DNA of 64,000 nt from Eubacterium maltosivorans. Lineage in GTDB: Bacteria; Bacillota; Clostridia; Eubacteriales; Eubacteriaceae. Location of the stretch: NCBI RefSeq assembly GCF_002441855.2, contig NZ_CP029487.1, positions 3,584,349 through 3,648,348 of the forward strand. The letters run 5' to 3'. The notes below the pieces were generated by a model. That model was not told where the DNA came from. It ran no database searches and worked only from the letters and a program-made list of their open reading frames with translations. This document shows, piece after piece, positions 53,484-61,069 of the stretch; positions within the stretch are counted from its first letter, which is position 1; every line of letters begins with the position of its first letter. Position numbers and translations under genes: made by a program.

Positions 53484-54248
53484 TTAGGATTTTGTTTTGT
53501 TCGAGTCTGTCAGGCGGTCTATTTTCTGAGCCAGAGCCTGGTAATCATAAATCCCTGTTGACTGCGCCACCTTGAACAGAGCGCGTTTGTCAAGAACGCG
53601 CTCTGCGCTGTGAAGGCGGTATCGCTCACTCTCGGCCAGGCTGTGTACAGGCCGCGCCAGCTTTTGGTAGAGCCTCATAATGTAATGATCCCGCGGCGCC
53701 TCATAGTCAAAGCAATCCGGCAGTACTGTCCATAGCGGCTCAGAGCTGCATCCGGCAATGATGCGGGTAACCGCTTCGCGGTTGTCGATAACCGGCACCA
53801 TGCGAAGCTCACCCGGCATTTCCAGACGGATGAAGTACTGGTGGTTAAAACGCACCAGGCAGTTCTTTTTCAGATGGGGCAGCTCATGACCGACCAGTCC
53901 GGTCGACATGCAGAAGATGCGCAGCATGCTAGGGCTGGGGCTTTGGATATAGGGCGAATCCAGCAAAAAACAGCGGCGGTCCTCATCATAGAGCTTTGCC
54001 AGTGCGCTGGCGTCCACCATGCGGGTGTTTTTACTCAGCTTTGTGCGGCTTTGGAGCCACGGCGCGACGTGTGACCTCGCCGCCGTAAGGGTGTCACACC
54101 CGTAATTTTCAGCGACCCACCTGATAAAGCTGACACAGTGGAGCCGGTAGGTGCGGTAGGTATTGCTTGTGCCCTGAGGGGCTAGCCGCTTTTTTAAAAC
54201 ATGTTCAGTTTCACTTATGAGTGCTTCAAAGTTTTCAGATTGATTCAT
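53484..54248 (-). CDS. Degenerate tyrosine-recombinase-like protein
   Basis: 254 aa. Residues ~20-90 resemble the core-binding SAM-like domain (TYRTYRLHCVSFIRWVAENY). About residues 130-160 (FCMSTGLVGHELPHLKK) parallel the recombinase TGLR-x-x-EL motif, with the catalytic Arg replaced; the LHSAERVLDKRALFKVAQST segment resembles LRHSFAT-type motifs but is also altered. Probably a DNA-binding relative without strand-transfer activity. First gene of the AgrCA-like operon. Weak RBS. Confidence 0.6.
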   Translation of the reverse strand: MNQSENFEALISETEHVLKKRLAPQGTSNTYRTYRLHCVSFIRWVAENYGCDTLTAARSHVAPWLQSRTKLSKNTRMVDASALAKLYDEDRRCFLLDSPYIQSPSPSMLRIFCMSTGLVGHELPHLKKNCLVRFNHQYFIRLEMPGELRMVPVIDNREAVTRIIAGCSSEPLWTVLPDCFDYEAPRDHYIMRLYQKLARPVHSLAESERYRLHSAERVLDKRALFKVAQSTGIYDYQALAQKIDRLTDSNKTKS

Positions 54249-54279
54249 TTGATTTTGATTTACTCCATTCTCTATAAAA

Positions 54280-54308
54280 AGTATACGTTAGCCTTGAATT
54301 GAGTTCAA
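54280..54308 (-). promoter_or_regulatory. Sigma-A promoter of the recombinase-like/AgrCA operon
   Basis: On the minus strand TTGAAC, 17-base spacer, TATACT. Confidence 0.72.
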
Positions 54309-54317
54309 TCCAGATAA

Positions 54318-54366
54318 CGGTAAAATAAATAATATTTCGGTAAAAACAGGTGATATCCGTAAAAAA
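54318..54366 (-). promoter_or_regulatory. Triple direct repeat, candidate LytTR operator
   Basis: On the minus strand TTTTTACGG, TTTTTACCG and TATTTTACCG recur at steps of about 20 bases, ending 10 bases before the -35. Two-turn spacing of TACC-type half sites fits LytTR regulators. Confidence 0.55.
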
Positions 54367-54404
54367 TAGACGATTTTAGCAGGAAGAAGTCCTTTTTTCG
54401 AGCT

Positions 54405-54429
54405 GGTAAAGAGATATTTTATCTTTACC
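54405..54429. promoter_or_regulatory. Inverted repeat GGTAAAGA/TCTTTACC
   Basis: Perfect 8-base arms with a 9-base spacer, midway between two divergent genes. It contains the TTTACC core of the nearby direct repeats and could be a second operator. Confidence 0.4.
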
Positions 54430-54517
54430 ATTGTGGGAAAAACATTACTGTTATATGCGTTGAGGAAAAGGAATTGAATTGTTATAATAAAATTATAATT
54501 ACAAAGGAGGAATCGTT

Positions 54518-54934
54518 TTGGAAGGGAAAAAGTATTTGAAATTTGCGGGCATTATTTTAGTGATTATTGGCGTCGCACAGCTTCTGTTGGCCTGTCTTGC
54601 CTTTGCAGGCGGCGGGATCGCAGCTTTAGACATTGAAGCAGGAGCAGGCAATGATCTAATGGTTTCTGGGGCAGTCGCTGTCATTGGTGGTATTATGCTG
54701 GTAATTAACGCTGTTTTTAATCTTATTTTTGGCATTATGGCCGTTAGAAACTGCGAAAACGCTGGTAAGGCCAAGGCTTTGCGCATCATGGGCGTGATAC
54801 TGATCGTTTTATCGGTCGTCTCTCTAATCACTCATTTTAGCAGTGGTCTGGCAGCAGTAATCAGCTGCATTATTGATCTTATTATCAGTATTATTTATTT
54901 TGCAGGGGCTCAGAAGAATTTAAAAACCTTATAA
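54518..54934 (+). CDS. Four-helix membrane protein, unknown
   Basis: 138 aa, about four hydrophobic helices (FAGIILVIIGVAQLLLACLA, VAVIGGIMLVINAVFNLIFG, IMGVILIVLSVVSLITHF and a C-terminal one). TTG start at 54518 with AAAGGAGG 7 bases upstream; no ATG fits. Family not recognised. Divergent from the AgrCA-like operon, so it might be its target. Confidence 0.75.
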   Translation: MEGKKYLKFAGIILVIIGVAQLLLACLAFAGGGIAALDIEAGAGNDLMVSGAVAVIGGIMLVINAVFNLIFGIMAVRNCENAGKAKALRIMGVILIVLSVVSLITHFSSGLAAVISCIIDLIISIIYFAGAQKNLKTL

Positions 54935-54983
54935 AAAACGATAACCCAATATCGCACTTGGGATAATAAAGTTATCCCACCCA

Positions 54984-55016
54984 GAAACTGAAGGCGGCGC
55001 GCTTTCAGTTTCTTTT
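54984..55016 (+). terminator. Terminator of the membrane-protein gene
   Basis: GAAACTGAA / TTTCAGTTTC followed by TTTT. The 333-base gap to rsbV otherwise holds a small hairpin at 54957-54978 and the sigma-B promoter. Confidence 0.75.
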
Positions 55017-55165
55017 ATATTGTCAATGCTTCAGCAAAAGGTTCCCCCTCACACAGCCTTTCTCACAAATTTAAGGCTTTTCTGTTAAAATAAACCAATG
55101 TACTGCAGCCTGTGCTTTGAAATTGAGCTTCTCCTTTTAAAAAAAGAATTATTTTTGATTTTTGA

Positions 55166-55191
55166 GTTTAAAAGGTGAGAAATTTGGGTAT
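55166..55191 (+). promoter_or_regulatory. Sigma-B promoter of rsbV-rsbW-sigB
   Basis: GTTTAA, 14-base spacer, GGGTAT: an exact match to the Bacillus sigma-B consensus. It lies 77 bases before rsbV, implying autoregulation of the sigma operon. Confidence 0.75.
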
Positions 55192-55267
55192 AATAGTCTC
55201 AGTGATGTTGAATGAATGCATTTTGGGGCTGCCAGGCAGCCGAACCATGTTCGTTGAGGAGGATATA

Positions 55268-55579
55268 ATGTTTGAAATAAGTGAATTGAAAAATGGCCGG
55301 GAAGGTGTACGTGTAACAGGAGAAGTTGATATCTATACTGCCACGCAGTTTAAGGAACCCATCGAAAAATTGATCGAAGCCAATACAAAAGAGATTTTTC
55401 TGGATTTAACGGACCTGTCTTACATTGACAGCACAGGGATTGGTATCCTGATTGAGCTGCGCAAGGGCAGCATGAGCAGAGACCTGAACATGACGCTGAT
55501 CAACCCGCAGAAAAATGTTGTTAAGCTGTTACAGCTGACCGGTGTCGATCAAATTTTTAGTATTGTGGAGGAAAATTAG
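55268..55579 (+). CDS. rsbV: Anti-sigma factor antagonist (STAS, RsbV-like)
   Basis: 103 aa STAS domain with the phosphorylatable Ser in YIDSTGIGILIEL (S55). Binds the anti-sigma kinase when unphosphorylated. ATG 55268 has GAGGAGG 6 bases upstream; the longer frame to 55175 has no RBS and would include the promoter. Confidence 0.9.
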   Translation: MFEISELKNGREGVRVTGEVDIYTATQFKEPIEKLIEANTKEIFLDLTDLSYIDSTGIGILIELRKGSMSRDLNMTLINPQKNVVKLLQLTGVDQIFSIVEEN

Positions 55580-55581
55580 CA

Positions 55582-56022
55582 ATGAGTGATATGAGTTGCA
55601 GTACATGCAGAAGTTTGCAGGGAGAAACAGTTCACATTAGCCTGCCGAGTCTTCCGCAGTTTGTCAGCCTTGCGCGCTTGACGGTTGCATCGGTCGGAAA
55701 TATCGTTGGTTTTTCGATTGATGTGGTAGAAGACCTGAAGGTAGCGGTTTCTGAGGCCTGCACAAATGCCCTGCGTCATGGCTGCTCAAGCGAACAGTCT
55801 TATGACCTGTATTATCAGCTTGATCAGGACAAGCTCACCATCCGTGTCGAAGACAATGGTGAGGGCTATGAGCCTGAAAGCGTGAGTGAACCGGAACTGC
55901 CCGGCAATCAGGCCGGCGGCTTTGGCCTGTTTATTATCAAATCGTTGATGGATGAGGTAGAAATCGTCAGTAATAAAGGAATGGGTACCAGTATCACGAT
56001 GGTGAAATACCTGAGGACATAA
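55582..56022 (+). CDS. rsbW: Anti-sigma factor serine kinase (RsbW-like)
   Basis: 146 aa GHKL ATPase: EACTNALRHG (N-box, about residue 62), VEDNGEGYEP and GGFGLFIIKSLMD. Phosphorylates RsbV and holds the sigma factor. An N-terminal MSCSTCRS stretch with three Cys is unusual and might sense redox state (inference). Starts 2 bases after rsbV. Confidence 0.9.
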   Translation: MSDMSCSTCRSLQGETVHISLPSLPQFVSLARLTVASVGNIVGFSIDVVEDLKVAVSEACTNALRHGCSSEQSYDLYYQLDQDKLTIRVEDNGEGYEPESVSEPELPGNQAGGFGLFIIKSLMDEVEIVSNKGMGTSITMVKYLRT

Positions 56023-56023
56023 G

Positions 56024-56776
56024 ATGGAATATCCAAATCAAATGACAAAACAGGAATCAAAAGAACTGTTTATCGAATATAAGAAAACAGGCGATAAGGA
56101 AATTCGTGATCGCCTTATCGAGAATTTCCTGTATATTCCTAAATTACTGGTCAAAAAATATGCTTACCGCAGCAACGATGTGGAAGATATTTATCAAGTT
56201 GCCTGTTTGGGACTTATGTACGCGGTCGAACGCTACGATCCCGACAGAGGCTTTGAGTTTGACACCTTTGCATCACCCACCATCATCGGCGAAATTAAAA
56301 AATATTATCGTGACAAACAGTGGATTATCCGGGTTCCAAGGAGAATTCAGGAGCTTAACCGCGAAATCAACCGGGCGAAGACGACCTTAGAGCACAAGCT
56401 CATGAAAACGCCCACGATTTCTGAGATTGCGGACTATCTGGAGGTGACCGAGGAAGCTGTGATTGAAGCAATGGAAGGCAATAATGTCTTCTATCCAAAA
56501 TCCTTATCAACAGAATTTGAAAGCAATGCAGACGGACAGGAAGCAACGCTCTTAGATTTGATCGGCGAAGAAGATGAGCGGATCGAAAACATCGGAAATG
56601 TTGAGGATCTCCGCCAGCGCCTGGAAAGCCTGAACCCAGTCGAGCGGATGATCATCGAGGAGCGTTATTATAACGGAAAGACCCAGAAGGAGGTGGCCGC
56701 CATTATCGGTAAATCACAAATGACGGTATCCCGTCTGGAAAAGAAGGTTATGGAGAAGCTGAGAGTCGGACTGTAA
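56024..56776 (+). CDS. sigB: Sigma-B/F-type RNA polymerase sigma factor
   Basis: 250 aa: region 2 (DIYQVACLGLMYAVERYDPDRGFEFDTFASPTIIGEIKKYYRDK), region 3 and region 4 HTH (YYNGKTQKEVAAIIGKSQMTVSRLEKK). Gene context (rsbV, rsbW) and promoter make it stress sigma-B rather than a sporulation sigma-F, although spoIIAA-AB-sigF has the same order. Confidence 0.88.
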   Translation: MEYPNQMTKQESKELFIEYKKTGDKEIRDRLIENFLYIPKLLVKKYAYRSNDVEDIYQVACLGLMYAVERYDPDRGFEFDTFASPTIIGEIKKYYRDKQWIIRVPRRIQELNREINRAKTTLEHKLMKTPTISEIADYLEVTEEAVIEAMEGNNVFYPKSLSTEFESNADGQEATLLDLIGEEDERIENIGNVEDLRQRLESLNPVERMIIEERYYNGKTQKEVAAIIGKSQMTVSRLEKKVMEKLRVGL

Positions 56777-56796
56777 TCTTAAGAAAAACAAGGCAG

Positions 56797-56830
56797 AAAG
56801 GGGATTTCGATCCCCTTTAAAAATTTTTTG
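56797..56830 (+). terminator. Terminator of the sigB operon (UUCG loop)
   Basis: AAAGGGGAT-TTCG-ATCCCCTTT with the extra-stable UUCG tetraloop, then AAAAATTTTTT. Confidence 0.85.
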
Positions 56831-56982
56831 TAATTCTTTACAAGTTTTAGTGGATAATTTCTGCAAAATATTATAAAATAGTAACATGCAACAAACCAAA
56901 CGCATTTTCGGGGAAATAACCTTTTAAAATAATGATTTCGAGAAAATGCAATCATTTAAGAATCTAGCAAGGGGGAAGAAGC

Positions 56983-59067
56983 ATGAAAACGTATCCAACC
57001 AAAAACATCCGAAATATCCTTTTATTAGGGCATGGGGGAAGCGGCAAGACAACATTGACAGAGGCGCTGGCTTTTAACGGCGGTGCCATTGACCGAATGG
57101 GCAGAGTTGATGAAGGGAACACCTTATCCGATTTTGATCCGGAAGAAAAGAGAAGAATGTTCTCAATTTCTTCATCCATTATTCCAGTAGAATATGGCGG
57201 ACACAAGATTAATATCATCGATGTACCCGGTTATTTTGATTTTATCGGGGACGCCTACGCAGCACTGAGAGTCGCAGATGCGGTTGTTATCGTAGTCGAT
57301 GCTTTAGCCGGCGTACAGGTAGGTACAGAAAAAGCCATTGAGCTTTTGTCAAAGGTTGACGTACCCGCTTTCATTGTGGTCAACAAAATGGACCGCGAAA
57401 ACGCGACCTTTGCCAAGGTAATGGATAACCTGAAGGAAGCCTTTGGCAATAAGGTCATTCCTTTTGAATTACCCATGGGCGAAGGCGAGGACATGCGCGG
57501 CGTCGTCAACATTGTTGATATGACCGGAAGCGAAAGAAAGGACAACCGCTGCTTTGACGTGGAAGTACCTGAAGATATGAAGGAAGAGCTGGAACCTTTC
57601 CGTGAAATGATCATGGAATCCGTTGCCCAGACCAGTGAAGACCTGATGGAAAAATACTTTGACGGCGAAGAGCTGACCGAAGACGAAATCCACCATGGCA
57701 TCCGCACCGGCGTGCTGGACGGCGACCTGATCCCGGTTCTGTGTACCTCCGCAGTACAGAATATCGGCGTAGAAACCCTGGAAAATATGATCATTGCCTA
57801 TCTGCCGTCACCAAAGGACGCCAAACCTGTTATGGGCAAGGATCCAAGAGACGGAAAAGAAGTCGAACGTGCCTGCGGCGCCAGCGAGAGCTTCTCCGCA
57901 CTGGTCTTTAAGACCATCGTCGACCCGTTTGTCGGCAAGCTGTCCATCTTTAAGGTAATGTCTGGCGTACTTGAAGCCACAACGGAGGTCTATAACGCCA
58001 CCAAGGAAGCAAAAGAAAAGACCAACCACATCTATGTGCTGCGCGGCAACAAGCAGATCGAAATCGAAGCCTTACTGGCAGGCGATATCGGCGCTTTCTC
58101 CAAGCTAGGCGTTACCGTCACCGGAGACACCCTGTGCGATCCGAAAGACCCCATCGTCTATGACAAGATCGAATTCCCGAAACCGGTGATCTCAATGGCC
58201 ATTGAACCAAAAACCAAAGCGGACATCGACAAGCTGTCCACGGGCCTCCACCGTCTGATCGAGGAAGACCCGACCATGAGCTTTAACCGCAATAATGAAA
58301 CCAAACAGACACTGCTTTCAGGCCTTGGCGAAATGCACCTGGAAGTGATCTCCAATAAATTACAGCAGAAATTCGGCGTCGGCGTAAACCTTGAGCCCAT
58401 GAAGGTGCCATACCGTGAAACCATCCGTAAATCTGCCAGCGCCCAGGGCCGTCATAAGAAACAGTCCGGCGGCAGCGGCCAGTTCGGTGACGTATGGGTA
58501 ACCTTTGAACCAGGCGATACCCCGAATGATGATTTTGTCTTTATCGACAAGGTTGTGGGCGGCGCTGTGCCGAGAAACTTTATTCCGGCGGTCGAAAAAG
58601 GCCTTCAGGACTGTATGGTGGAAGGCGTGCTGGCCGGCTATCCGGTTACCGGCGTAAAGGCCACCCTGTACGATGGCTCCTACCATGCTGTCGACTCAGA
58701 TGAAATGTCCTTTAAGATGGCGGCCACTCTGGCATACCGCAAAGGGATGAAAGAAGCCTCACCGGTTCTGCTCGAACCCATCTATAAGCTGACCATCACC
58801 GTGCCCGAAGAATACATGGGCGATATCATGGGCGACCTCAATAAGAAACGCGGCCGCATCATGGGGATGGAACCCATCGAAGGCGGAAAACAGGTCATCA
58901 CCGCAGAAGCGCCGCTGGCAGAATTGTTTAAATATGCCACCGAGCTCCGCTCCATGACCCAGGCCAGAGGCGAATTCGAAATGGAATATGTCCGCTACGA
59001 AGAAGCCCCAGCCATGATCTCCGACAAAGTCGTAGCCGAAGCCCAAGCAGCGAAAGAGAAGAAGTGA
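56983..59067 (+). CDS. Elongation factor G paralogue (EF-G2 type)
   Basis: 694 aa with all five EF-G domains. P-loop GHGGSGKTT (residues 16-24), G4 VNKMD; G3 reads DVPGYFDF, so the catalytic His of canonical DTPGHVDF is Tyr (Y84). Domain IV begins near QGRHKKQSGGSGQFGDVW. It is not the housekeeping translocase, which sits in the str operon; possible roles are ribosome recycling or stress translation. Monocistronic. Confidence 0.85.
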   Translation: MKTYPTKNIRNILLLGHGGSGKTTLTEALAFNGGAIDRMGRVDEGNTLSDFDPEEKRRMFSISSSIIPVEYGGHKINIIDVPGYFDFIGDAYAALRVADAVVIVVDALAGVQVGTEKAIELLSKVDVPAFIVVNKMDRENATFAKVMDNLKEAFGNKVIPFELPMGEGEDMRGVVNIVDMTGSERKDNRCFDVEVPEDMKEELEPFREMIMESVAQTSEDLMEKYFDGEELTEDEIHHGIRTGVLDGDLIPVLCTSAVQNIGVETLENMIIAYLPSPKDAKPVMGKDPRDGKEVERACGASESFSALVFKTIVDPFVGKLSIFKVMSGVLEATTEVYNATKEAKEKTNHIYVLRGNKQIEIEALLAGDIGAFSKLGVTVTGDTLCDPKDPIVYDKIEFPKPVISMAIEPKTKADIDKLSTGLHRLIEEDPTMSFNRNNETKQTLLSGLGEMHLEVISNKLQQKFGVGVNLEPMKVPYRETIRKSASAQGRHKKQSGGSGQFGDVWVTFEPGDTPNDDFVFIDKVVGGAVPRNFIPAVEKGLQDCMVEGVLAGYPVTGVKATLYDGSYHAVDSDEMSFKMAATLAYRKGMKEASPVLLEPIYKLTITVPEEYMGDIMGDLNKKRGRIMGMEPIEGGKQVITAEAPLAELFKYATELRSMTQARGEFEMEYVRYEEAPAMISDKVVAEAQAAKEKK

Positions 59068-59068
59068 C

Positions 59069-59318
59069 GCTGAGTCCAATTTCTGAAAGAAATTGGTAAG
59101 GAGCGGAGCGTTAGCGTGCGACTGGCAACGAAGCAAATGCAAATTTTGAAGAAAATATCCAAAGCAAAACAGAGGTTTCTGAAAAATTTGCAAGCTGAGT
59201 CCAATTTCTGAAAGAAATTGGTAAGGAGCAAAGCGTGAGCGTGCGACTGGCAACGAAGCTAACGCAGATGATGAGGAAATCATCCGGTGAGGATGATAAG
59301 ATTTCCGAAGAATCTGTG
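59069..59318. repeat. 125-bp tandem duplication behind the EF-G paralogue
   Basis: Copy 1 is 59069-59193, copy 2 59194-59318. The first 66 bases are almost identical (three differences, near 59104-59112 and 59229-59237) and the second half has drifted. Each copy opens with a hairpin CCAATTTC-TGAAA-GAAATTGG and ends its constant half in GCGACTGGCAACGAAGC. Begins 2 bases after the stop codon. Only short broken frames run through it. Confidence 0.8.
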
Positions 59319-59337
59319 ATCATTTGAAAATATAGAG

Positions 59338-59367
59338 GCGGTACTGGTAGGCAGTGCCGCTTTTTTT
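59338..59367 (+). terminator. Terminator after the EF-G paralogue
   Basis: GCGG-T-ACTG / CAGT-G-CCGC followed by T7, abutting repeat R5. Confidence 0.88.
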
Positions 59368-59528
59368 AGTTGAAAGTTGATAGTGGATAGTTGGTAGTTA
59401 TAGAGCGCTTTTGCTGAGGCAAAAGCGATTAAAAAAACGGCCGCAGGCCGTTTTCCAATCAAATCTGCCCCTGGCAGATTTGTACCACAACTATCCACTA
59501 TCAATTGTCAACTCTCAACTCTCAACTT
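59368..59528. repeat. Modular hairpin repeat element R5 (best-formed copy)
   Basis: GATAGTT-dialect arms (59368-59400 with 59487-59528) enclose three perfect hairpins in A-B-C order: CGCTTTTGC-TGAG-GCAAAAGCG (59406-59427), AAAACGGCC-GCA-GGCCGTTTT (59434-59454) and CAAATCTGCC-CCT-GGCAGATTTG (59460-59482). It lies between a terminator and the xpt promoter, so it is probably not highly transcribed. Confidence 0.85.
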
Positions 59529-59540
59529 TTGCCTGCCTTA

Positions 59541-59569
59541 TTGTCAAGTGTGGCAAAGATTGATATAAT
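59541..59569 (+). promoter_or_regulatory. Sigma-A promoter of xpt
   Basis: TTGTCA, 17-base spacer, TATAAT, 60 bases before xpt. No purine riboswitch is seen in the leader. Confidence 0.75.
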
Positions 59570-59628
59570 ATATAAATATGCAAAAAGTTTGTAAAAAGAT
59601 TTGTTAATCGAGAAAGAGAAAAGGGTAA

Positions 59629-60207
59629 ATGGAATTATTAAAGAATAAAATTTTGAACGATGGGCACGCGCTTGGAAAAGATATATTAAAAGTGGATTCA
59701 TTTCTCAACCATCAGCTGGATATCCGGCTTTTCGAAGCCATGGGCGAGGAATTTGCGCGACGCTTTAAAGATGTCGAAGTCACTAAAATTCTGACCATCG
59801 AAACCTCCGGTATCGCCATTGCCGCTGTGGCAGCCAAATATTTTGACTACTGCCCTGTGGTATTCGGCAAAAAAAATGCGTCCTTAAATCTGGATAAGGA
59901 CATTTATACCAGTGAGGTTTACTCTTTTACCAAGCAGCAGACCTACCAGATCATGGTTTCAAAAAAATATCTGAATCCCGAAGATAAGGTTCTGATCATT
60001 GATGATTTTCTGGCCAACGGCAAAGCCGTTGAAGCCCTGGAGGAAATTGTGAAGCAGTCCGGCGCCCAGCTGATGGGTGTGGGCATCGCCATTGAAAAAG
60101 GCTTCCAGAACGGTGGAAAAGAAATCCGCGCGTCCGGTATCCGGCTGGAATCACTGGCCATTGTCGATGAAATGTATGAGGATGGCACCATTATCTTTCG
60201 TGATTAA
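59629..60207 (+). CDS. xpt: Xanthine phosphoribosyltransferase
   Basis: Salvages xanthine to XMP. 192 aa with the Xpt start LLKNKILNDGHALGKDILKVDSFLNHQ and the PRPP loop VLIIDDFLANGKAVEAL. RBS AAAGGG. Followed by murI after 24 bases. Confidence 0.92.
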   Translation: MELLKNKILNDGHALGKDILKVDSFLNHQLDIRLFEAMGEEFARRFKDVEVTKILTIETSGIAIAAVAAKYFDYCPVVFGKKNASLNLDKDIYTSEVYSFTKQQTYQIMVSKKYLNPEDKVLIIDDFLANGKAVEALEEIVKQSGAQLMGVGIAIEKGFQNGGKEIRASGIRLESLAIVDEMYEDGTIIFRD

Positions 60208-60231
60208 TACGTATATTGAAGGGATAAGCTT

Positions 60232-61041
60232 ATGGGAAACAGCAGTCCGATTGGTTTAATCGACTCAGGAATCGGCGGTTTTACCGTCCTGCGGGAGCTG
60301 CAGCGGCAGCTGCCCAGAGAAAACATCGTCTATCTGGGCGATGCCAAACGCATGCCCTACGGAGAACGGAAAAATGAGGAAATTATCGCCTTTGGTAACA
60401 GCGATATCCGTTTTCTGGAGAATAGGGGCGTCAAGGCCATTCTTCTGGCCTGCAATACCCTTTCCTCACTCATTGGCAGCCTCACCGCAAAGGTGCCCTT
60501 ATTCAGCATTGTGGAGGCCGGGTGCCTGGCCACCATCGACCGTCAGAAGGAAGGATCGGTAGGGCTCATCGCCACCACCGCCACCGTCAAAAACGGTACC
60601 TATGAGCATATTCTGTCCAGACACACGCAGGCGATCAGCTACATTACCCAGGGGACCCGTACCCTTGCCAATGTGATCAATAACCACCCGGGCGAGCTGG
60701 TGCTGCTGCGCCGGAATATTAAAGAGGCCATCGACCCCATCTTTGAAAGAGAGCGGGTCAGTGCGCTGCTTCTGGGCTGTACCCATTTTCCCATTGTCCG
60801 TAAAACCATTGAGGAAATGTACCCCTGCCTGAGCATCATCGACCCGGCCGACAAGCAGATCACCCTGCTGAAGGCGTATCTGGAGAAGAACAACGCCTTT
60901 AACGAAAGCCAGTACGACGGCGTGACGCATATCTGCGCTACCGGCGGGGACCGGGACTATACCATCTTTGAGAATATGATCGAGCAGCTGGCCCTTGGCT
61001 GCAACGAGCTGACCCTGGAACAGCTGGACATTGACGAATAA
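60232..61041 (+). CDS. murI: Glutamate racemase
   Basis: Supplies D-glutamate for peptidoglycan. 269 aa: IGLIDSGIGGFTVLREL, catalytic Cys in LLACNTLSS (about C74) and LLGCTHFPIV (about C183). The second residue after the first Cys motif is usual NT. RBS AGGGA. Confidence 0.92.
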   Translation: MGNSSPIGLIDSGIGGFTVLRELQRQLPRENIVYLGDAKRMPYGERKNEEIIAFGNSDIRFLENRGVKAILLACNTLSSLIGSLTAKVPLFSIVEAGCLATIDRQKEGSVGLIATTATVKNGTYEHILSRHTQAISYITQGTRTLANVINNHPGELVLLRRNIKEAIDPIFERERVSALLLGCTHFPIVRKTIEEMYPCLSIIDPADKQITLLKAYLEKNNAFNESQYDGVTHICATGGDRDYTIFENMIEQLALGCNELTLEQLDIDE

Positions 61042-61069
61042 AACATTTAATCCATTAGGAGGAGCATCT

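Noticed and set aside
53484-54248. Active phage integrase with attachment site
   Set aside because: Catalytic residues are altered, no tRNA or att repeats flank it, and it is embedded in a regulatory operon.
55268-56776. Sporulation spoIIAA-spoIIAB-sigF operon
   Set aside because: Same gene order, but the exact sigma-B type promoter and lack of sporulation neighbours favour rsbV-rsbW-sigB; not fully excluded.
58759-59283. 174-codon minus-strand frame with repeated peptide segments
   Set aside because: The peptide repeats simply reflect the 125-bp DNA duplication and the antisense of the EF-G gene; no RBS.
59368-59528. CRISPR array in the heptamer repeats
   Set aside because: Units are 7 bases, contiguous, and arranged as inverted arms; no spacers or cas genes.
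59547-59628. Purine riboswitch before xpt
   Set aside because: The leader is short and lacks the aptamer loops.
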